A stretch of 40,100 nucleotides of DNA from an uncultured Saprospiraceae bacterium (lineage in GTDB: Bacteria > Bacteroidota > Bacteroidia > Chitinophagales > Saprospiraceae): assembly GCA_937929885.1 (NCBI GenBank), contig CALFUQ010000262.1, positions 1 through 40,100 on the forward strand, given 5' to 3'. Under the pieces are notes generated by a model. The model was not told the origin of the DNA and ran no database searches. It saw only the letters and a list, made by a program, of their open reading frames with translations. The position numbers and the translations under genes are program-made. Shown here in pieces: positions 7,356 to 15,966 of this stretch (the stretch's first letter is position 1; every line of letters starts with the position of its first letter).

Positions 7356-9987
7356 AATTGCAAGTAGATATGATGCATCGCAAGTAGAGGATAAATGGTA
7401 TCAGCACTGGATGGAAAAGAACTATTTTCATTCTGAGCCAGATGATCGTGAAGCATACTCAATCGTAATCCCACCACCTAATGTAACTGGGATGTTGCAT
7501 ATGGGTCATATGCTTAACAATACGATTCAAGATGTATTGATTAGGAAGGCTCGGTTAGACGGTAAAAATGCTTGTTGGGTTCCTGGTACTGATCATGCGT
7601 CTATAGCAACGGAGGCTAAAGTGGTAAGGCTATTAAGGGAAGAAGGAATAAAAAAATCAGATTTAACAAGAGAAGAGTTTCTTAAGCACGCCTGGGAATG
7701 GAAAGAGAAGTATGGTGGAATCATTTTGCAACAACTTAAGAAGTTAGGAGCATCTTGTGACTGGGAGAGAACTGCATTCACTATGGATGAGACTAGGTCT
7801 GATGCGGTGATAAAAGTGTTTGTAGATCTATTTAATAAAGGAAAACTTTATCGTGGTCTTAGAATGGTCAATTGGGATCCTGAAGCAAAGACTGTGCTCT
7901 CTAACGAAGAAGTACTTTATAAGGAAGAACATGGCAGGTTACATTTTCTTAAGTATAAAGTTGTAGGTGAAGATGAGCACGTAACTATTGCTACTACACG
8001 ACCTGAAACGATTTTGGGAGATACTGCAGTGGCAGTAAATCCTAAAGATGAACGATATCAACACTTAAAAGGCAAGAAGGTAATTGTACCTCTGATAAAT
8101 CGAGAAGTACCAATCATCTTTGATAGCTATGTAGAGATGGAATTTGGAACTGGCGCACTTAAGGTCACCCCAGCTCACGATATCAATGATTATGAAATAG
8201 GAAAACGCCATGAACTTGAAGTAATAGACATCTTTAATGACGATGCGACTATCAGCGAAGCTGGGCAGTTATATATCGGCGAAGGAAGATTTAAAGTACG
8301 TACTGAGATTGTAAAAGAACTAGAAGAGAAAGGTTTTGTGCAAGAGATTAAAGACTACCCTCATAGTATCGGGCGATCAGAACGAACAAATGCAGTGGTA
8401 GAGCCCAAGCTCTCATTACAGTGGTATGTGGATATGAAGCAGATCACAAAGCCTGCTTTGGATGCTGTCATCACAGATGATGTAAAATTTTATCCTGAAA
8501 AATATAAGAACACCTATAAGCACTGGATGGAGAATATCCGCGACTGGTGTATCTCGAGACAGCTATGGTGGGGCCATAGGATTCCTGCCTGGTATATTGG
8601 AGAAGAGGTGTTTGTAGCCATAACGGCAGAGGAAGCACTTGATCAAGCAAAAGAAAAAACTGGAAATTCATCGCTCACAATATCTGACCTTAGACAAGAC
8701 GAGGATGTGCTAGATACATGGTTTTCTTCATGGTTATGGCCTATTACCTGCTTTGATGGGTTTAATGATCCTGAGCAACTTAAATACTACTATCCTACAG
8801 CAGCGCTAGTGACAGGTTGGGATATTATTTTCTTATGGGTAGCAAGAATGGTGATGTCAGGATTCGAATGGCAAGAGGAGAAGCCATTTAGAGATGTGTA
8901 TTTCACTGGGATGGTAAGAGATCAGAAGCGTAGGAAGATGAGTAAGTCTCTAGGTAATTCTCCTGATGCGCTTAAGCTTATCGAAGACTTTGGAGCTGAT
9001 GGTGTTAGGTATGGGATGTTATCTTGCTCACCTAAGGGAGGTGATTTGTTATTTGAAGAAAAGCACTGTGAGAATGGAAGAAACTTCTCCAATAAAATCT
9101 GGAATGCACTGCGACTTATTAAATCGTTCGAGATTGATGTAGCGAAGACTCAGCCAGATGATCATAAACTAGCCATAAGCTGGATCAATAATAAGCTAAA
9201 TCAAATCATAGCGACAACAGATAAGGATTACAAGGACTACAGATTATCAGAAGTAGTTAAGCAACTATATAGTTTTATATGGACAGATTTCTGCTCGTGG
9301 TATTTAGAGATGATAAAACCAGTTAAAGGAGAATCATTAAATCAAACGACATATACACAGACTATCGAAGTGTTTGAGAAGATGACATTAATGCTACATC
9401 CTTTCATGCCATTTATTACAGAGGAGATTTGGCATCAGCTGAAGGAGAGGGGAGAAGGAGAAGATTGTATTGTAAGTGAATATCCGAAAGCAGAAGCGCA
9501 CGATAAAGATCTTGTAGCTAATGTAGAGAAGCTAAAAGATGTAGTAGCCAAGATTAGAGATATCAGGAATAGTAATGGCATTAAAATGCAAGAAAGATTA
9601 GAGGTAAAGGTGGAGTCAGGGGAGAGTGCTCAAGCGCTTTATAAACTTGCTGGTGCTAAAGAAATTGTTGAAAAAATGGCGAACCTAAATAGCTTAGAGT
9701 TTGTAGCATCTGAGCAAGAGATAGAAGGAGGTAATATCTCCTTCCTCTCTGGTAACGAAAAGTACTTCGCACTAGTAGAGATAACAGTAGATGTAGAAGC
9801 AGAGAAAGAACGTATTACAAAAGAACTAGAATACGCTAAGGGCTTTGCAGCATCAATAGAAAAGAAATTGAGTAATGAGCGCTTTGTAAGTGGCGCTCCA
9901 GAAGCTGTAGTCAATAAAGAGAAAGCTAAGTTAGCAGATGGTCTAGAAAGAATTAGAATATTGGAGGAGAGTTTAGCGAGCCTTTAA
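7348..9987 (+). CDS. valS: Valyl-tRNA synthetase
   Basis: Class I signatures PPPNVTGMLHMGHMLNNT (HIGH) and KRRKMSKSLGN (KMSKS), DWERTAFTMDE, editing domain TTRPETILGDTAVAVNP, C-terminal coiled coil. Confidence 0.97.
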   Translation: MSEIASRYDASQVEDKWYQHWMEKNYFHSEPDDREAYSIVIPPPNVTGMLHMGHMLNNTIQDVLIRKARLDGKNACWVPGTDHASIATEAKVVRLLREEGIKKSDLTREEFLKHAWEWKEKYGGIILQQLKKLGASCDWERTAFTMDETRSDAVIKVFVDLFNKGKLYRGLRMVNWDPEAKTVLSNEEVLYKEEHGRLHFLKYKVVGEDEHVTIATTRPETILGDTAVAVNPKDERYQHLKGKKVIVPLINREVPIIFDSYVEMEFGTGALKVTPAHDINDYEIGKRHELEVIDIFNDDATISEAGQLYIGEGRFKVRTEIVKELEEKGFVQEIKDYPHSIGRSERTNAVVEPKLSLQWYVDMKQITKPALDAVITDDVKFYPEKYKNTYKHWMENIRDWCISRQLWWGHRIPAWYIGEEVFVAITAEEALDQAKEKTGNSSLTISDLRQDEDVLDTWFSSWLWPITCFDGFNDPEQLKYYYPTAALVTGWDIIFLWVARMVMSGFEWQEEKPFRDVYFTGMVRDQKRRKMSKSLGNSPDALKLIEDFGADGVRYGMLSCSPKGGDLLFEEKHCENGRNFSNKIWNALRLIKSFEIDVAKTQPDDHKLAISWINNKLNQIIATTDKDYKDYRLSEVVKQLYSFIWTDFCSWYLEMIKPVKGESLNQTTYTQTIEVFEKMTLMLHPFMPFITEEIWHQLKERGEGEDCIVSEYPKAEAHDKDLVANVEKLKDVVAKIRDIRNSNGIKMQERLEVKVESGESAQALYKLAGAKEIVEKMANLNSLEFVASEQEIEGGNISFLSGNEKYFALVEITVDVEAEKERITKELEYAKGFAASIEKKLSNERFVSGAPEAVVNKEKAKLADGLERIRILEESLASL

Positions 9988-9989
9988 AA

Positions 9990-10031
9990 AGCAAAAAAAA
10001 ACCTGCTGATCAAGAATCGCAGGCTTTTTTA
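9990..10031. terminator. Rho-independent terminator (valS, possibly bidirectional)
   Basis: Stem CCTGC(10002-10006)/GCAGG(10019-10023) flanked by A-run and T-run between convergent genes. Confidence 0.65.
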
Positions 10032-10053
10032 TTTATTGCTAAATGATATTTTC

Positions 10054-12351
10054 TTAATTCGTGATTACCACTTTATGCGTAGTACTTCCTTTATCAGTAT
10101 ATGCTTTTAGGATATATGTTCCAGAAGTTAGATTTGTAACATTTAATTCTAAACTTCTCTTTGATACATTGCTAAGTTCTTTTACCTGTAAAATTCTACC
10201 ATCAAGAGCTGCCATAACAATCGTTGCGTCAGTTGTTTCTTCAAAGTCTAACTCTACCTTTAAGTAATCATTTGCTGGATTTGGATAAACTAAAAATGAT
10301 CCTTCAGCTAGTGGTATATCGTCTACATCTGATTCGAGTTCTACTTCCATTCTGATTACTGGTGCAGGATCTCCAGCAAATCCAGAGAACCATTGGCTTT
10401 GATCAACGCTTACCACTAAGTCTGATATAAATCCAACATCATCAATGATATTAGCTACTCGAGGGTCACTATTGTATGCTAAGAATAATTCTTCATTAGG
10501 TACAGTTGCACTTCCTGCCTGAGTACCATCAAATCTTAATATCACCATATAACTTTCTCCTGGTTCTAAAGGCACACCTTGACCAGAAGAAGAGAAAGGT
10601 ACCGTTATCAATTCTCCATTTTCTTCTGTAGTGAATACATGGGTGTTTTGCGTAATGATGTCAAACGATGGATGACCTAGCAAATCAGTTTCTTGAAAAT
10701 CAAAGTTTGCAAAGTCAATACCTTCATTCAGTTTTACTAGGAATACATCTACAAAATTATCAGTCAATGTACCAGAGTTAGAGCTAATAGAAGTAACTGC
10801 ATTAGTAGCTACATACTCATCTACGCTACCACTCATTCTATATACAGCTGCAGCTGCCCATTCTCCTCCTGGTCTTGACCCACCATAGAATCCATTATCT
10901 AATGGTCCTGGTTCTTTACTAAATGTATTTTCCGTTACTTCAAATATTTTAGATGTTGAATTATCGGATTGATTTGTTTCTGCTGCATCTAATACAGAGA
11001 GATCATACTGGATTGTATACTTGCCTACTGGAAGAGTGTTTGGAACAAATAAATTATCAGAAGCAACTTGAACTACTTCACCAATTGCAACACTCGCTTG
11101 TGTCCCTGAATCAGAAAATACTTCTTCTCCCGAATCATTGTTTGTTATACTTACATCTAATTTAACATTGTTTAAAATGCTACCTCCAGAATTCCTCACA
11201 GTAGCAAAAAAGAAAAATGTATCGGCATCTGCATGCGTTTGCGGGAATCCATAAGAGATTGGTGTGTAAAACGCATCTGACATGGAAACGTTGTTACCAG
11301 TTAGTTTTACTATCTCTACATCATCTATTCCCCAGAAAAAGAAATCACCATCGATTGTAAATTTTATTCTTACATCTGATTCATTCCCAACTCCAGATAG
11401 TGGTAACCTTATAAGTTCTGTATTAATAACGTCACTATCTTGAGTGTTATCAGTATCTACTTCAAGAGGATCTGACCAGGTGGTACCTCCATCTATACTT
11501 GTAGAAACAAATGTTGAGCCATTAAGCTTAAGATTGTATTGGGCAAATTTTACTGCAACAGCTTCTGCTCCAGATAAATCTATAGAAGGCGAAATCAATT
11601 CGCTCATATACTGATTGTAAGGTGGAGGCGGCGGGTTATCTAAATCAAAACCATCTGCCACTTGATAATCTGAAAGCGCCATAATTGCTGAACCACAAGC
11701 TGACTTAGAAGTTATATTACCATTTTCTATCCAAGTCCATACATGGCTAGCATCTGACAACCCTTCTGTTTCCCAATCACCTAAACCATTTTCGAAGTTA
11801 CCCTCACCATTAGCTCCCCAAATCACTTCATCGTCATCATTGGGATCAGTGATGCCAACTCTTGATGCTACTACTTCTATATTGTTTCCTATTTCTGTTT
11901 TTAAAATCGAGCAGTCTGCCTGACTTATCAGCATGGACGGAATAGTTATATCATCATTTTCGCCGCTCATTGTTAATAATGCTGGCTCAGCTTCATTGTT
12001 ACATATAATTACTGCAATAGCACCAGCATCTTGAGCTGCCAGTGTTTTATCTGTGAACGCACAATTACCTCTGTCCATTATGGCTATTTTACCAGATACA
12101 TTGCTTATAGCAGATAGGTCTCCATTGGCATTACAGCCTGTAGCAGTACCGAAGTCATCTTCTCCTAAAGCAAGTGTACCAGATATTGATTCGAACTCGC
12201 ATGAAGCAAATTCAGCTAACTGCATATCATATTCTCCTTGCACACTTGATGGAGAGCTAACAGTGAGCTTTGCATTTTGTGCATTTAAAACTCCAACTGC
12301 AAAAAATGAGAGGATTAAAAGGAATGAATTTTTATTGTAAAAATACTTCAT
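10054..12351 (-). CDS. Secreted protein with PA (protease-associated) domain and T9SS type A sorting domain
   Basis: Signal peptide MKYFYNKNSFLLILSFFAVGVLNAQ (start more likely 12351 than 12384); PA-like GKIAIMDRGNCAFTDKTLAAQDAGAIAVIICNN; C-terminal FLVYPNPANDYLKVEL...LTSGTYILKAYTDKGSTTHKVVI. Confidence 0.85.
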   Translation of the reverse strand: MKYFYNKNSFLLILSFFAVGVLNAQNAKLTVSSPSSVQGEYDMQLAEFASCEFESISGTLALGEDDFGTATGCNANGDLSAISNVSGKIAIMDRGNCAFTDKTLAAQDAGAIAVIICNNEAEPALLTMSGENDDITIPSMLISQADCSILKTEIGNNIEVVASRVGITDPNDDDEVIWGANGEGNFENGLGDWETEGLSDASHVWTWIENGNITSKSACGSAIMALSDYQVADGFDLDNPPPPPYNQYMSELISPSIDLSGAEAVAVKFAQYNLKLNGSTFVSTSIDGGTTWSDPLEVDTDNTQDSDVINTELIRLPLSGVGNESDVRIKFTIDGDFFFWGIDDVEIVKLTGNNVSMSDAFYTPISYGFPQTHADADTFFFFATVRNSGGSILNNVKLDVSITNNDSGEEVFSDSGTQASVAIGEVVQVASDNLFVPNTLPVGKYTIQYDLSVLDAAETNQSDNSTSKIFEVTENTFSKEPGPLDNGFYGGSRPGGEWAAAAVYRMSGSVDEYVATNAVTSISSNSGTLTDNFVDVFLVKLNEGIDFANFDFQETDLLGHPSFDIITQNTHVFTTEENGELITVPFSSSGQGVPLEPGESYMVILRFDGTQAGSATVPNEELFLAYNSDPRVANIIDDVGFISDLVVSVDQSQWFSGFAGDPAPVIRMEVELESDVDDIPLAEGSFLVYPNPANDYLKVELDFEETTDATIVMAALDGRILQVKELSNVSKRSLELNVTNLTSGTYILKAYTDKGSTTHKVVITN

Positions 12352-12423
12352 ATGTAAAATTTGTCTATTTGAGAATTCTCGCATCTTAAAAGTAGGAAAT
12401 AATCAAAAATAACGCCCAACTAT

Positions 12424-13401
12424 TTAAGCGATATCGTATTTCTCCTTGTCTTGGTGATGACTCGTATATAATTCATCGAGTTTTTCGTAAACTATAGGGA
12501 TAACGCCTCTTGATTGACAAACGTTTGCTGCTGCTAGATTAGCCAGAATGCCCATTTGTTTCATATTGCATTTGCTGATATGTGAAAGACAAAGTACAGC
12601 TATTACAGTGTCTCCAGCACCACAAACATCTACTATGCTCTTTGATAATGCAGGAAAACTATACTCAGTACTCTGATCTTTGAAATGAATTCCTTTCTCA
12701 GATAGTGTGATTGCAATAATATCAGAGCCTAATCTTGTCATTATTATTTCTGCAGCTTCGTCGATTTCTGTATCTGGTAAGGCCCAATTAATCTCTCGAA
12801 GGTTCGGTTTAAAAATACTCACACCTTGGTATTCAAAGAAGTTTTCCTTTTTAGGATCTACGTAAACTGGAAGTTGATTTGTACTTGCAATAGTCAAAAT
12901 CCTTTTAATAGAAGATTTACTAAGTACTCCTTTGTTATAATCTTGTAATATAACTCCATCAATAGTTTTACTTGCAATTAGTTGTTCTAAGTAAGTTATT
13001 AGGTTGTCTTCTAATTCTATCGGTATAGGATTCACATCTTCTTGATCAAATCTAATAATCTGATCATCATCATATAATCTGGTTTTTGCAGTTGTCTTTC
13101 GTTCTTGATCTATAAAAATTCCTTCATTCGCAATGCTATATTTTTCACACATTAAACTAATTCTCTTACCTGCCACATCATCTCCAACTACTGCTATGAG
13201 GTGTGGTGTAGATTCTAAAGCTTTGATGTTCATAGCTACATTTCCTGCACCACCTAGATTATCACTTTGATTGTTAACTTTTAAAATTTTAGCAAGAGGA
13301 TCTTCTTTAGAAGTATCCTCTAAATTCCCGTAGTAGAATTGATCTAACATTACATCTCCTATGATGATAATATTTTTATTTTTTAAAATAGGGAGCGTCA
13401 T
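12424..13401 (-). CDS. rfaE1: D-glycero-beta-D-manno-heptose-7-phosphate kinase-like PfkB sugar kinase (HldE/RfaE kinase domain only)
   Basis: IIIIGDVMLDQFYYG, NLGGAGNVAMNI, VDVCGAGDTVIAVL; no cytidylyltransferase domain. Confidence 0.82.
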   Translation of the reverse strand: MTLPILKNKNIIIIGDVMLDQFYYGNLEDTSKEDPLAKILKVNNQSDNLGGAGNVAMNIKALESTPHLIAVVGDDVAGKRISLMCEKYSIANEGIFIDQERKTTAKTRLYDDDQIIRFDQEDVNPIPIELEDNLITYLEQLIASKTIDGVILQDYNKGVLSKSSIKRILTIASTNQLPVYVDPKKENFFEYQGVSIFKPNLREINWALPDTEIDEAAEIIMTRLGSDIIAITLSEKGIHFKDQSTEYSFPALSKSIVDVCGAGDTVIAVLCLSHISKCNMKQMGILANLAAANVCQSRGVIPIVYEKLDELYTSHHQDKEKYDIA

Positions 13402-14594
13402 GCAGTTAAGAAATTAGATTTGAGATGGTCATATATTTTATCGGTTGCACCATCATTTGTGCTTATGAAATGTTTACAAGCTGCTTCTGCTTTTGTATAT
13501 ACATCTTCATTCTCAAAATAATTGAGTACATCTAGAATTTGATTCGGCTGATCAATTGATTTTGCAGCATTTACATTAACTAATGCCTGAGCTTCAGGAA
13601 ACTTATTATGCTGCGGGCCAAAGATCATAGGTTTGTTTTCGATACATGACTCTAATATATTATGGACACCCTTATTAAATCCACCGCCTATATAACTCAC
13701 CCATGCAAATTGATACAAGGATGGAAGTAATCCAAATTTGTCAACATATATTATATCAGCTACTTCTTCATCAGCTTGACTATATTTCAATAGCTTTCCA
13801 TTCGAGAGGTTTTTAAAATAATGATAGACTTGATCTGTATGCTCATGAGGAACTAATATTATCGTTACAACGCCAAGATATTTTTCTAAAAGTATTTTAA
13901 CTACATCATGATCTCCTGGTTCTATGCTTGCAATTAAGATTACCTTTTTCTTTTCCGAATTGAAATTTATTTTTATCGGTTTTGGTGTCATACCTTTCAC
14001 ATGATCAACTTTGGTATCTCCTAGATTCGAGTGTTGAGTAAAACCACGGGATGATAGTAGTTTACCTGTAGAGTCGTTGATTGTATAGATGTATTGACTG
14101 CGTTTTATTTTCTCCAAGAACCAATTGCCATACCACTTAAATAAATATTGCTCTTCAGACAAAAAGCAATTTAAGAAAACAAGAGGCACATTATTTTCAT
14201 TTAAAACTCTCATATGATTGTACCAGTACTCAGATCTAACAAAAATGGCAAGCGCTGGATTTAACTGTTTGATAAATCGCTGTGCATTTTGGTAGGTGTC
14301 AATCGGTATGTAGAAAAACGGGTGAGGTGTTTTAACGTGTTGATAACCTGATGGAGAAAAGAAACTAAGAACAATATTATAACCATCATTTTCTAAACGT
14401 GAAATCAAAGGTTTAGCCTGATTATACTCACCTAAGGAAGCACAGTGAATCCAGATAGATTTGTTAATTAACTGAGGAATATCTTTGGACTGGCCTTCGA
14501 TCCATTTTTTCGTTTTTGGATTAATTGCACTTGATAACCACATCACTAAGTAAAATACCCTCACACCAATGTCATAAAGCACCTGCATCTTCAA
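13398..14594 (-). CDS. waaA: 3-deoxy-D-manno-octulosonic acid transferase
   Basis: IWIHCASLGEYNQAKPLI, FVRSEYWYN, SIEPGDHDVV, GGGFNKGVHNILE; 4-nt overlap with downstream kinase gene. Confidence 0.88.
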   Translation of the reverse strand: MKMQVLYDIGVRVFYLVMWLSSAINPKTKKWIEGQSKDIPQLINKSIWIHCASLGEYNQAKPLISRLENDGYNIVLSFFSPSGYQHVKTPHPFFYIPIDTYQNAQRFIKQLNPALAIFVRSEYWYNHMRVLNENNVPLVFLNCFLSEEQYLFKWYGNWFLEKIKRSQYIYTINDSTGKLLSSRGFTQHSNLGDTKVDHVKGMTPKPIKINFNSEKKKVILIASIEPGDHDVVKILLEKYLGVVTIILVPHEHTDQVYHYFKNLSNGKLLKYSQADEEVADIIYVDKFGLLPSLYQFAWVSYIGGGFNKGVHNILESCIENKPMIFGPQHNKFPEAQALVNVNAAKSIDQPNQILDVLNYFENEDVYTKAEAACKHFISTNDGATDKIYDHLKSNFLTA

Positions 14595-14599
14595 TACTA

Positions 14600-14632
14600 A
14601 TTAAAAATAAACACAAGATTAAAAATAAACAC
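14600..14632. repeat. 15-bp direct repeat ATTAAAAATAAACAC, two copies (14600-14614, 14618-14632)
   Basis: Exact match read directly, period 18, in waaA 5' region. Confidence 0.7.
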
Positions 14633-14901
14633 CAGGCAAAGTTGGTAATACTTGGTGAATCAAAGAGCAATATTTAAATACGTAGTCACTGGAGCATCAA
14701 TAAGTTATATATCTAGATATTAGAATATTAAATAGTCTTCATAAAGAGTGTAGTTAGACTGCCATAAAATGTGTCTTATTGTTGTCTAACAAGGATTAGT
14801 TAGGTAGTTAAAATATGATTTAAAACACGCTAAACGTTAGGTTTTATATTAAAAAGGCCTAAAAATGTGTTATTTACATATTATAAATTTCTTTAATATA
14901 T

Positions 14902-14909
14902 TATCTTTG
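14902..14909 (+). promoter_or_regulatory. Candidate -7 element TATCTTTG of rfbB
   Basis: Exact TAnnTTTG match ending 4 nt before the GTG start. Confidence 0.45.
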
Positions 14910-14913
14910 CTCA

Positions 14914-15966
14914 GTGACTAAGAGTATTTTAATAACGGGAGGAGCTGGATTCATAGGTTCCCATTGTGTCAGGCACTTTGTTAAGAAGTATCCTGATTAT
15001 CCTATTATTAATTTTGATGCTTTGACTTACGCTGGTAATATCGAAAGTTTATCAGATGTTGATAATCTTCCTAATTACGAATTTGTAAAAGGAGATATCA
15101 GAGATGCTGAATTAGTCTCTTCATTATTTGATAAGCATAATATCGATAGCGTCATTCATTTTGCTGCAGAATCTCATGTAGATCGCTCAATTACAAATCC
15201 AATTGACTTTGTAGAAACTAATGTGTTAGGGACTTGTACTTTGCTAAATGTAGCTAAGACTAAGTGGGGAGATAATTTAGATAATAAAATGTTTTATCAT
15301 ATCTCCACCGATGAGGTTTATGGCTCTCTTGGAACGACAGGTTATTTTGTCGAGGATACACCGTATGATCCTAGATCTCCATACTCAGCATCTAAGGCTT
15401 CATCAGATCATTTTGTGAGAGCTTATCACCATACTTATGGTTTGCCGATTTTAATTTCTAATTGCTCTAACAATTATGGCCCATATCAGTTTCCTGAGAA
15501 GCTGATACCCTTGATGATTAATAACATTATAAAAGAAGAACCATTACCCGTTTATGGTGATGGACTTAATATCAGAGACTGGTTGATGGTAACAGATCAT
15601 GTAGAGGCAATCGATGTGGTTTATCACCAAGGTAAGCAAGGAGAAACTTATAACATAGGAGGTAACAATGAGAGAACAAATCTAGACCTCGTCCATGCAC
15701 TATGTGATTTAGTAGATAAGAAACTTGGGAGGGAAGAAGGACATTCTCGATCGTTAGTAACGTTTGTAAAAGATCGTCCTGGACATGATAGAAGATACGC
15801 GATAGATGCAGAAAAAATAAAAAATGATCTGGGCTGGGAGCCTAGATATACCGTAGAGCAAGGATTAGAGGAAACAATCGCTTGGTATTTAGAAAATACG
15901 GAGTGGCTGGCTCACATCACTTCTGGAGAGTACCAGAAGTATTATGACAAACAATACAAATCATGA
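14914..15966 (+). CDS. rfbB: dTDP-glucose 4,6-dehydratase
   Basis: ILITGGAGFIGSH, HFAAESHVDRSI, YHISTDEVYGSLG, YSASKASSDHFVRAY, NCSNNYGPYQFPEKLIPL. Confidence 0.96.
   Translation: MTKSILITGGAGFIGSHCVRHFVKKYPDYPIINFDALTYAGNIESLSDVDNLPNYEFVKGDIRDAELVSSLFDKHNIDSVIHFAAESHVDRSITNPIDFVETNVLGTCTLLNVAKTKWGDNLDNKMFYHISTDEVYGSLGTTGYFVEDTPYDPRSPYSASKASSDHFVRAYHHTYGLPILISNCSNNYGPYQFPEKLIPLMINNIIKEEPLPVYGDGLNIRDWLMVTDHVEAIDVVYHQGKQGETYNIGGNNERTNLDLVHALCDLVDKKLGREEGHSRSLVTFVKDRPGHDRRYAIDAEKIKNDLGWEPRYTVEQGLEETIAWYLENTEWLAHITSGEYQKYYDKQYKS

Noticed and set aside
12053-12340. Plus-strand 95-aa ORF
   Set aside because: Antisense to the T9SS PA-domain protein; no support.
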